Shown piece by piece: positions 5,909 to 13,400 of a stretch of DNA of 15,549 nt (position 1 is the stretch's first letter; each line of letters begins with the position of its first letter). The position numbers and the translations under genes were made by a program. Origin of the DNA: Novosphingobium sp. UBA6722 (GTDB taxonomy: Bacteria > Pseudomonadota > Alphaproteobacteria > Sphingomonadales > Sphingomonadaceae); NCBI GenBank assembly GCA_002454125.1, contig DKII01000110.1, positions 1 to 15,549 of the forward strand, in the 5' to 3' direction. Below the pieces are notes generated by a model. It saw only the letters and a list, made by a program, of their open reading frames with translations. It did no database searches and was not told the DNA's origin.

Positions 5909-8266
5909 ATGACGCTTTCCCCGACCGCCCTTGTGCTGATCGGGCTGCTGCTTTCGGCCTGGACCGTGGCGGCGGCCTGGGCCGTGCTGGCGGCGCGCGG
6001 GCGCGAAAAGCGGGCCGAGAGCGGCCAGCGCCAGGCCCGGCGGCTGGCGCGGATGGTTGATGAAAGCCCGGCGATTCCCCTGCTGGTTCGCGCCGACGGC
6101 CGGATCGAGGCGCCGCAGCGGCTGGCCAACTGGCTGGGGCTGGAAGCCGTCCCGCAATTCCTGACCGAACTCGATGGCGGGCGGATCGATGGCGGCGGCG
6201 GGGGGCTTACCTCCGACCAGCTGACCGAACTGACCGAAGCCGTGCGGCGCTGTCAGCGCACCGCCAACCCGTTTCGGCTCGTCGTGACGCCCAAGGGCTC
6301 GAAACGCAGCCTGGCCTTGCGCGGCCATCTGGCCGATCCCTCGATCTCTCCCGGCGGCGCGGCGCTGGTCTGGGTGTTCGACTTTTCCGATAGCGAGAGC
6401 GAGCTGGTCCAGCTGCGCGATGCCGCGCGGCGGGCGCAGGATGATTTTGCTGCGCTGGTGGGATTGATCGAGGCCGCGCCGATGCCGATGTGGTTCCGCG
6501 GCCCCGATGGCGAGCTGCGGCTGGTCAACTCCGCCTATGTCGAGGCGGTCGCCGGCGAGGACGCGCGCCAGGTCGTGGCCGACGGGGTTGAGCTGGTCGA
6601 GAACATCGATGGCCTGACTGCCAAGCAGGTCGCGCTGCAAGCCGCCGGCAAGCACCTGCCGATCGAACGGATCGTGCCGGCCACGATCAATGGCCAGCGC
6701 CGCTCGCTGCGCGTGTCCGACCTGCCGCTGGGGCAGGAGGGGATTGCCGGCTATGCGGTCGATATCGAGGATATGGAGCAGCTCGGCCGCGATTTCCGCG
6801 CCTTCCGCGAGGCGCAGCGGGCCATGCTCGATCAGCTCTCGGCCGGGGTTGCCCAGTTCGACGCGCGCCGCACGCTGACCTTTGCCAACCAGCCGTTCCT
6901 GCGCATCTTCGGGCTCAAGCCCGCCGTGCTGATCGATCCCGCGCCGTTCGAGCGGCTGCTCGACCTGGCCCGAGATGGCGGCAAGGTGCCCGAGGCGCGC
7001 GACTTCCCGGCCTGGCGGCGCGAGAAGGCGGGTTGGTTCCTGGCGAGCGAGGCGCAGGAAGAGGCGTGGTCGCTATCCGATGGGACGCACCTGCGCGTTG
7101 TCGCCCAGCCGCTGCCCGATGGCGGCCTGCTGCTGATCGCCGAGGACCGGACCGAGCAGCTGCGGCTCTCGGCCAACCGCGACACGCTGCTGCGCACACG
7201 CACAGCTACGTTCGACAGCCTGTTCGAATCGCTCGCAGTCTTCGCGCCGGACGGCAAACTCCAGCTCTGGAACCGGCGGTTCGCGGCCGATTGGGGCCTC
7301 GACGATACGATCCTCGATAGCCACCCGCGGATTGAAACGCTGCTTGAGCGGATTGCCATGCGGCTCAAGAAGCCGGAGCGCGCGAAGCAGGTCGGCGATG
7401 TCGTTCGCGCCGCGACGCTCGATCGCCGCCAGACCGGCGGGCGCGCCGTCCTCGCCGATGGCCGCACGCTGGAATTTGCCGGGGTGCCGCTGCCCGATGG
7501 CAATGGCCTGCTTACCGTGCTCGACATCACCGACAGCCAGAAGGCCGAGGAAGCGCTGAAGCAGCGCGCCGCCGCGCTGGAAGAGGCCGATGCGCTGAAG
7601 ACCCGTTTCCTGGCCAACATGAGCTACGAATTCCGCACGCCGCTCACGTCGATCGGCGGCTTTGCTGAACTGCTCGATGCCGGGCTGGGCGGTGACCTGT
7701 CGGAACAGGGCCACGAATATGTCGCCGCGATCCTGACCTCGGTGGACCGGCTGGGCGAACAGATCGAATCGGTGCTCGATCTATCGCAGAGCGAGGCCGG
7801 GCTGCTGCCGCTGGTCAGCGAGGAGATCGAGCTCTACCCGCTGGTGACCAAGCTGGTCGAGGATCGCGCGCCCCGCATCCGCGAAGCCGGGCTGACGCTC
7901 GACCTGCGCGGAGACAAGGGCGTTGGCCGGATCACCGGCGATGCCCGGCGGCTGGCCCGCGCGATTGGCCACGTACTCGACAATGCGATTGCCGCGACGC
8001 CTTCAGGCGGGCGGGTGCTGGTTGAACTGTCGGGCCGCAAGGGCCGGGCGCGGATCGTCATTTCCGACAATGGCCCCGGCATGGACGCCGCGACGCTGGC
8101 CCGCGCGCTGGAGGGGATCAAGCTCTCGGCCGATGGCAAGGCGGTCGAGCGCCGGCAGGGCCTTGGTCTGCCGCTCGCCCGGCGGCTGGTCGAGGCCCAT
8201 GGCGGCACGCTGGAACTGCTGTCCGAACCGGGGCAGGGCACCGCCGCAATCATCGACCTGCCGTGA
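5909..8266 (+). CDS. divL: DivL-type cell-cycle pseudo-histidine kinase
   Basis: A 785-residue membrane-anchored sensor protein. Order: one membrane span (about residues 5-28), a degenerate PAS-like region (about 49-165), three further PAS-like domains (about 180-290, 303-415 and 432-545), a short coiled coil (545-566), a HisKA-type dimerisation domain, and an ATPase domain with N box (D691-N692), G1 box DNGPGMD (720-726) and G2 box GLGLPL (751-756). In the H box, FLANMSYEFRTPL, the acceptor histidine is replaced by Tyr573. This, with four PAS domains and the length, matches Caulobacter DivL (Tyr550), which binds the response regulator DivK and controls the kinase CckA and so the master regulator CtrA. 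The ATP-binding half looks intact. The start at 5909 is the first good ATG, but its ribosome binding site is weak (GGAAG, 2 bases away). The stop overlaps the tsaE start. Confidence 0.87.
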   Translation: MTLSPTALVLIGLLLSAWTVAAAWAVLAARGREKRAESGQRQARRLARMVDESPAIPLLVRADGRIEAPQRLANWLGLEAVPQFLTELDGGRIDGGGGGLTSDQLTELTEAVRRCQRTANPFRLVVTPKGSKRSLALRGHLADPSISPGGAALVWVFDFSDSESELVQLRDAARRAQDDFAALVGLIEAAPMPMWFRGPDGELRLVNSAYVEAVAGEDARQVVADGVELVENIDGLTAKQVALQAAGKHLPIERIVPATINGQRRSLRVSDLPLGQEGIAGYAVDIEDMEQLGRDFRAFREAQRAMLDQLSAGVAQFDARRTLTFANQPFLRIFGLKPAVLIDPAPFERLLDLARDGGKVPEARDFPAWRREKAGWFLASEAQEEAWSLSDGTHLRVVAQPLPDGGLLLIAEDRTEQLRLSANRDTLLRTRTATFDSLFESLAVFAPDGKLQLWNRRFAADWGLDDTILDSHPRIETLLERIAMRLKKPERAKQVGDVVRAATLDRRQTGGRAVLADGRTLEFAGVPLPDGNGLLTVLDITDSQKAEEALKQRAAALEEADALKTRFLANMSYEFRTPLTSIGGFAELLDAGLGGDLSEQGHEYVAAILTSVDRLGEQIESVLDLSQSEAGLLPLVSEEIELYPLVTKLVEDRAPRIREAGLTLDLRGDKGVGRITGDARRLARAIGHVLDNAIAATPSGGRVLVELSGRKGRARIVISDNGPGMDAATLARALEGIKLSADGKAVERRQGLGLPLARRLVEAHGGTLELLSEPGQGTAAIIDLP

Positions 8267-8712
8267 GGATTCCACTGCCAGACCTGGCGGCGACCGAGGC
8301 ACTGGGTGCGCGGATCGCCGCCGCGCTGCGGCCCGGCGATGTCGTGGCCCTTTCAGGTGGGCTGGGCGCGGGCAAGACCACGCTGGCCCGCGCGATCATT
8401 GCGGCGCTGGGGCATGTGGGCGAGGTTCCATCGCCCAGCTTTGCGATCATCGAAACCTACGATCCGCCAGCCGTGCGCATGCCTCTGGTCCATGCCGACT
8501 TCTACCGCCTGAACCGGCCCGAAGAGGCCGAAGAGATCGGGCTCGACGATTACCGCGATGGCGCCGCGCTGATCGCCGAATGGCCGGAGCATGCCGGCGG
8601 TTTTGCGCATGAGCCTGCCTGCCTGACCATTACAATCGAAACTGCGGAAACGGAGCGGACTGCGATTGTCGAGCCGGGGCCCGATTGGCTAGGGCGAACG
8701 GGATGGAACTGA
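8263..8712 (+). CDS. tsaE: tRNA threonylcarbamoyladenosine synthesis ATPase TsaE
   Basis: Small P-loop ATPase that works with TsaB, TsaC and TsaD to make t6A37 in tRNAs reading ANN codons. The 149-residue length is normal. Visible are the Walker A loop SGGLGAGKTT (31-40, with K38), the PSPSF segment (57-60 region), HADFYRL with D79, and the E106-W107-P motif; D79, E106 and W107 match functionally important positions in E. coli TsaE. The GTG start at 8263 overlaps the divL stop as GTGA with no good ribosome binding site, which suggests translational coupling. The end overlaps amgK by 10 bp. TsaE is normally essential, so the operon should be expressed constitutively. Confidence 0.95.
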   Translation: MRIPLPDLAATEALGARIAAALRPGDVVALSGGLGAGKTTLARAIIAALGHVGEVPSPSFAIIETYDPPAVRMPLVHADFYRLNRPEEAEEIGLDDYRDGAALIAEWPEHAGGFAHEPACLTITIETAETERTAIVEPGPDWLGRTGWN

Positions 8713-9686
8713 ATTTTCCCGAAGGGCTTGAGGCGTTTCTGGCCAGTGCTGGCTGGAGCGAGGCGGCGATCGAACCCCTGGCGGGCGATGCATCGTTCCG
8801 CCGCTATTTCCGTATCCGGCAGGGGGAGCGCAGCGCCATGCTGATGGACGCGCCGCCCCCGAACGAGGATCCCGCCCCGTTCCTGCGCGCCGCCAAGTGG
8901 CTTGATGCCAATGGCCTGCGCGCGCCGCGGATTCTGGCCGAGGATGCATCGCGCGGGCTGGTCCTGCTGGAGGACTTCGGCGAAGTGCGGATGCGCGAGT
9001 ATCTGGACCAGTGGCCGGACGATGAGCGTGAAGTCTACCAGGCCGCGATCGACGCGCTGGTCGAACTGCACCGCATGCCGCCGGGTCCGTTCGTCGACTA
9101 CTCGCTGGCCGAGTACCAGCGTGAGGCGAAGCTGTTCGTGGATTGGTACTGCCCGGCGCAGAACCTCTATATCGATGGGGCCAGCTATTCGGCCGCCTGG
9201 GAAGAAGTATTGAGCCCGCTGCTCCCGCGCCAGCGCCCCGGCGTGGTGGTGCTGCGCGATTACCATGCCGAAAATATCATGCTGCTCGGCGCGCTGCACG
9301 AACAGGGCTTGCTCGATTTCCAGGACGCGCTGGTCGGCCATCCGGCCTATGATCTGGTCTCGCTGCTGCAAGATGCGCGGCGCGACGTGTCGCCCGAGCT
9401 CGAAGTCGCAATGTTTGACTATTACGTGAGCAAAGCCGATCCAGGCGCTGATTTTGCAGCGGATTATGCCCGACTGGGAGCGCAGCGGAATGCCAAGATC
9501 GTCGGCATCTTCGTGCGGCTGTGGAAGCGCGATGGCAAGCCGCGCTACCTTGATCTGATCCCGCGCGTCTGGGCTCAGCTTGAGCGTGACCTGGCCCATC
9601 CGGCGCTGGAGCCGGTCGCGCGCTGGTTCGATGCCAATGTACCCGCAGAGCTGCGGGCCGCGGGCGGGGGAACCTGGCAGCCGTGA
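8703..9686 (+). CDS. amgK: N-acetylmuramate/N-acetylglucosamine anomeric kinase AmgK
   Basis: A 327-residue kinase of the aminoglycoside phosphotransferase fold, expected to phosphorylate MurNAc (and GlcNAc) at the anomeric carbon in cell-wall recycling, as described for Pseudomonas putida AmgK. Kinase features: an N-lobe with the GDASFRRYFRI segment (28-38), a catalytic loop LRDYHAENIM with D186 and N191, and the metal-binding D205 in LLDFQDALVGHPAYDL. The assignment from plain phosphotransferase to AmgK rests on the next gene being MurU, the known pair. The start is the ATG at 8703, 8 bases after AGGG (8691-8694); an in-frame TTG at 8685 is less likely. The gene begins inside tsaE and its stop overlaps the murU start. 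It is not an antibiotic-modifying enzyme by any feature seen here. Confidence 0.87.
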   Translation: MELNFPEGLEAFLASAGWSEAAIEPLAGDASFRRYFRIRQGERSAMLMDAPPPNEDPAPFLRAAKWLDANGLRAPRILAEDASRGLVLLEDFGEVRMREYLDQWPDDEREVYQAAIDALVELHRMPPGPFVDYSLAEYQREAKLFVDWYCPAQNLYIDGASYSAAWEEVLSPLLPRQRPGVVVLRDYHAENIMLLGALHEQGLLDFQDALVGHPAYDLVSLLQDARRDVSPELEVAMFDYYVSKADPGADFAADYARLGAQRNAKIVGIFVRLWKRDGKPRYLDLIPRVWAQLERDLAHPALEPVARWFDANVPAELRAAGGGTWQP

Positions 9687-10414
9687 GCAACCTGCCAGGC
9701 ACCGCGATGATCATGGCCGCGGGCAAGGGCACGCGGATGATGCCGCTTACCGCGACCCGGCCCAAGCCGCTGGTCACGGTGGCGGGGGAGACCTTGCTCG
9801 ACCACGTGCTCGATCTGCTGGCCGATGCCGGGGTTGGGCGGATTGTGGTCAACGTCCACTACCTGCCCGATCAGATTGAGGCGCATCTCGCGGCTGAAGA
9901 GCGGTTCCAGGTCACGATCTCGGACGAGCGGGCCTTGCTCCGCGATACCGGCGGCGGGCTGGTCCAGGCGCTTCCGCTGATCCCGGACGATCCGTTCTTC
10001 TGCATCAATGCCGACAACTGGTTTACCTGGCAGGGCACCAATCCGCTGGTCCGGCTGGCCGAGGCCTGGGATCCGGCCAAGATGGACGTGCTGATGCTGC
10101 TCGTCCCGCATGAGCGGGCCAACAATACCAAGGGCATCGGTGATTTCGATCTGGACGCGGCCGGGCGGATTTCTCGCGAAGGGCCAAAGCGGCCACGCGG
10201 GTTCGACTGGACCGGGGTGCAGCTGCTCTCCAAGCACCTGATCACCGATCCACCGGCTGAGGTGTTCTCCACCAACGTCTTCTGGGACCGTGCGATTGCC
10301 GCTGGCCGCTGTTTTGGCCTCGTCCACCAGGGCGAGTGGTTCGATGTCGGCTATCCCGAAGCGATCGGCCTGACCGAGGCCGCCTTGGCCAGTGCCGCAG
10401 CCGCCGATGGCTGA
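9683..10414 (+). CDS. murU: N-acetylmuramate-1-phosphate uridylyltransferase MurU
   Basis: A sugar-1-phosphate nucleotidyltransferase that makes UDP-MurNAc from MurNAc-1-phosphate and UTP. With AmgK it bypasses the MurA/MurB steps, a route known to lower fosfomycin sensitivity in species that have it. The 243-residue protein has the nucleotide-binding signature MAAGKGTRMMPLT (11-23) with K28 downstream, a DTGGG loop (88-92), the metal-binding D111 in INADNW, and a C-terminal EWFDVGYPEA segment. The GTG start at 9683 overlaps the amgK stop (GTGA); a start at one of the nearby ATG codons (residue 9 or 11) would cut into the nucleotide-binding loop and is unlikely. Related enzymes for glucose- or mannose-1-phosphate share this fold, so the specificity relies on the amgK neighbour. 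Confidence 0.87.
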   Translation: MSNLPGTAMIMAAGKGTRMMPLTATRPKPLVTVAGETLLDHVLDLLADAGVGRIVVNVHYLPDQIEAHLAAEERFQVTISDERALLRDTGGGLVQALPLIPDDPFFCINADNWFTWQGTNPLVRLAEAWDPAKMDVLMLLVPHERANNTKGIGDFDLDAAGRISREGPKRPRGFDWTGVQLLSKHLITDPPAEVFSTNVFWDRAIAAGRCFGLVHQGEWFDVGYPEAIGLTEAALASAAAADG

Positions 10415-13400
10415 GCGGGCGGGGCCGAACGTCTATTCCATCGCCGCGCATCGCGGGTTTGCCGATGCGCTGGTGGCGGGGCTGATCCCGCGTTACGCCG
10501 AGCCTGACCTGGGTCTTGCGCGGCTGACCCTGCTGCTCCCTAGTCGACGCGCCGAGCGGATCGTGACCGAAGCCTTCGTGCGCCTCTCCGGCGGCGGCCT
10601 GCTGTTGCCGCGCATGGCCGTGGTGGGCGATCTCGACCTCGATGAAGCGCTGGGGCCGCTGCTCGATCCGCTGGGCGCGGGGAGCGCGGTGCCGCCCGCT
10701 GCCGATCCGGTGCGGCGCTGGCTGCGCCTCGCGGAGCTGCTCCGCGCCGAGCTGGGCAAGGATGCGCCCAAGGCCCCCGGCCTGCTGCGGCTGGCCTTCG
10801 AGACCGCGCGAACGATGGACCGGCTGGCGATCGAGGGGATCGAGCTGGGCGACCTGCTGCAGGAACGCGTCGCCGGGATCGTCGGCGATCTGGCCAAGCA
10901 CTGGCAGGATTCGACCCGCCACTTCGCCCGCGTCCAGGCGCATTGGCTGGCCGAGCTGGCCGCGCGGGGCGAGGTCGATCCGCCGGTGCGGCGAAACCAG
11001 CTGTTCGATCATGCGGCGCGGCGGTGGAAGGAGACGCCTCCGGCCCTGCCAGTGGTCGCGGCCGGGATAACCAGCGCCTCGCCGGCGCTGGCGCGGCTGC
11101 TCCGGACGATTGCTGACCTGCCGAACGGCGCGGTGATCCTGCCGGATCTGGACCTGGCGCTCGACCAGGAGACGTGGGACGGCCTCGGCAGCGCGGGCGT
11201 GCCAGCCGAACCGGGGGGCGCACCATTTGGCGAGCGCGATGCGCTGGCGCACCCGCAGTATCACCTAAAGCTGCTGCTGAACCGGATGGGCGTGAACCGG
11301 GCCGAGGTCGATCCCTGGCACCGCGCCGGTCTGGCTGCCGCCCCGCCGGAACGCAGCCGGGCGATCTCCAACCTGTTCCTGCCGCCCGAAGGCTCTGCGC
11401 GCTGGGTTGACCTGAAGGCCGAGCAGCGCCGCCTCTCGGGCGTGCGGCTGATGGAAAGCGCCCATCCGGGCGAGGAGGCGCAGGCCATTGCCGTGCTGAT
11501 CCGCGAGGCGCTGGAGCAACCGGAACGGCGCGTCGCGCTGGTCACGCCCGATCGTGGGCTGGCCGGACGGGTCGTCGCGCATCTGCGGCGCTGGAATATC
11601 GTCGCCGACGATACCGCGGGCCAGCCGCTGCCGCAGACCACGGCGGGCCGGGTCCTGCTGCTGCTGGCTGAGCTGGCGGGCACCGAGGCGGCGCCGGTGC
11701 CGCTGATGGCGCTGCTGGTCCACCCGCTGGTCGGGGCGGGGGAAGGGCGCGCGGCCTGGCTTGAGAACGCCCGCGCGCTTGATCTGGAACTGCGCGGACC
11801 GCGTCCCAAGCCCGGTTTTGCACCGGTTGAGGCGGCGGTGGCCAAGCTCGCCAAGCGCGGGCGGGGCGAGGGCATTGCCGAGTGGTGGCAGGGCGTGGCG
11901 GAAGTGCTCGCCCCGGTCCTGGCCTTGCCGGAAGAGACCTCGCTGGCCGAGGCGCTCGACGTGCTGTCCGCAGCCGGTGAGACGCTGTGCGGCTCGCGGC
12001 TGTGGGGTGAGGCCGATGGCCGCGCGCTGGCCGGCTGGGTGGAGGAACTGCGCGATGCCAGCGCTGCGATCGGCACGCGCCTTGCCCGTGCCGACCTGGC
12101 GCAAGTGCTGCGCGATGCGATGGACCGCGTGCCCGTACGCCCGCCGTGGGGCGGCCATCCGCGCATCGCGATTTACGGTCTGCTGGAAGCGCGGATGAGC
12201 CGGGCCGACCTGGTGATCTGTGCCGGGCTGACCGAAGGGTCATGGCCCGCCAGCCCCTCGCCCGAGCCGCTCTTGCCGCCAGCCGTGCTGCGCGCGCTGG
12301 GCGTGCCGGCGGGCGAGTTCCGCATCGGGCTTGCGGCGCATGACCTCGCCGGGGCGCTTGGCGCGCCCGAAGTGGTGCTGAGCTGGGCCCAGCGCGATGA
12401 GGCCGGACCAGTCATCCCCAGCCGCTTCGTGCTGCGGGTCGAGGCGATGCTGGGCGAGCTGGCTGATGGTCACCGTGAACGTCGCGCGGTCGAACTGGCT
12501 CGGGCGATCGATCACGCCCACTTGCTGCCACCTTACCCGCAGCCGAGGCCGGTCCCCAGCGCCGAGCAGCGCAATGTCGCGCTCAACGTCACGGCGATCG
12601 ACCGGCTGCGCGGCGATCCCTATCAGTTCTATGCCCAGGCAATCCTGCGGCTGCGTTCGCTCGACGGGCTGGATGCCGATCCGACCGCCGCCTGGCAGGG
12701 CACGGTCGTCCACAACGTGATGGAACGCTGGCACAAGGCCGGGGGCAGGGCGGGCGAGCTGCTCGCCATCGCCTCGGAAGAACTGGCCGAGATGCAGGCC
12801 CACCCCGTCACCCGCAGCCTGTGGTGGCCGCGGCTGCAACGCGGGCTCGAATGGATCGACGCCCAGATCACCCGTGACCGCGGGCTGGGCCGCGATGTGT
12901 TGGCGAGCGAGATCAAGGGCCACTTCACCCTGGCCGGGGTCATGATCAAGGGCCGCGCCGACCGGATCGATCGCGGCACCGACGGGCAGCTGATCGTGGT
13001 CGATTACAAGACCGGCGCACCGCCCAAGGGCAAGCAGGTGCAAGAAGGCTTTGCGCTGCAGCTCGGCACGCTGGGGCTGATGGCGGCGGCCGGGGGTTTT
13101 GAGGGGATTGCCGGGGTTCCGAACGGCTTTGAATACTGGTCGTTCGGGAAGGACGACAAAAGCAAGACCGGGTTTGGCTATTGCTTCGAGCCGGTGCTTG
13201 AGCCCCCGAAGAAGTCGGGCATCCCGCGCGACAAGTTCCTGAGCGAGACCGAGCGATACCTGATCGATGCGATCGACCGCTGGATCAAGGGTGACGAAGC
13301 CTTCGTGGCGCGGCTCAATCCCGACCTGCCGGGCTACAACGATTATGACCAGCTGATGCGGCTGGACGAATGGCAGGCGCGCGGGGAGCCGGAGGCATGA
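10407..13400 (+). CDS. addB: Double-strand break repair protein AddB
   Basis: The 997-residue partner of AddA in the AddAB helicase-nuclease, which resects double-strand ends for RecA-dependent repair. The N-terminus resembles an inactivated helicase: it has the LLLPSRRAERIVTEAF segment (42-57) but no GxGKT Walker A loop. The C-terminal RecB-like nuclease is complete: H769 in VVHNVMERW, D852 in GRADRID, D866-Y-K868 in VVDYKTG, and a glutamine in FALQLGTL. The cysteines that hold an iron-sulfur cluster in Bacillus AddB are absent: the usual Cys-Pro of the first ligand reads D737-P738 and only one cysteine remains in the C-terminal domain. The start is the ATG at 10407, overlapping murU by 8 bp; an in-frame upstream codon at 10392 is possible. 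The stop overlaps the addA start (ATGA). Confidence 0.94.
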   Translation: MAERAGPNVYSIAAHRGFADALVAGLIPRYAEPDLGLARLTLLLPSRRAERIVTEAFVRLSGGGLLLPRMAVVGDLDLDEALGPLLDPLGAGSAVPPAADPVRRWLRLAELLRAELGKDAPKAPGLLRLAFETARTMDRLAIEGIELGDLLQERVAGIVGDLAKHWQDSTRHFARVQAHWLAELAARGEVDPPVRRNQLFDHAARRWKETPPALPVVAAGITSASPALARLLRTIADLPNGAVILPDLDLALDQETWDGLGSAGVPAEPGGAPFGERDALAHPQYHLKLLLNRMGVNRAEVDPWHRAGLAAAPPERSRAISNLFLPPEGSARWVDLKAEQRRLSGVRLMESAHPGEEAQAIAVLIREALEQPERRVALVTPDRGLAGRVVAHLRRWNIVADDTAGQPLPQTTAGRVLLLLAELAGTEAAPVPLMALLVHPLVGAGEGRAAWLENARALDLELRGPRPKPGFAPVEAAVAKLAKRGRGEGIAEWWQGVAEVLAPVLALPEETSLAEALDVLSAAGETLCGSRLWGEADGRALAGWVEELRDASAAIGTRLARADLAQVLRDAMDRVPVRPPWGGHPRIAIYGLLEARMSRADLVICAGLTEGSWPASPSPEPLLPPAVLRALGVPAGEFRIGLAAHDLAGALGAPEVVLSWAQRDEAGPVIPSRFVLRVEAMLGELADGHRERRAVELARAIDHAHLLPPYPQPRPVPSAEQRNVALNVTAIDRLRGDPYQFYAQAILRLRSLDGLDADPTAAWQGTVVHNVMERWHKAGGRAGELLAIASEELAEMQAHPVTRSLWWPRLQRGLEWIDAQITRDRGLGRDVLASEIKGHFTLAGVMIKGRADRIDRGTDGQLIVVDYKTGAPPKGKQVQEGFALQLGTLGLMAAAGGFEGIAGVPNGFEYWSFGKDDKSKTGFGYCFEPVLEPPKKSGIPRDKFLSETERYLIDAIDRWIKGDEAFVARLNPDLPGYNDYDQLMRLDEWQARGEPEA

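Noticed and set aside
8703..9686. Aminoglycoside resistance phosphotransferase
   Set aside because: The fold is shared, but the overlap with murU and the housekeeping operon point to MurNAc/GlcNAc kinase activity.
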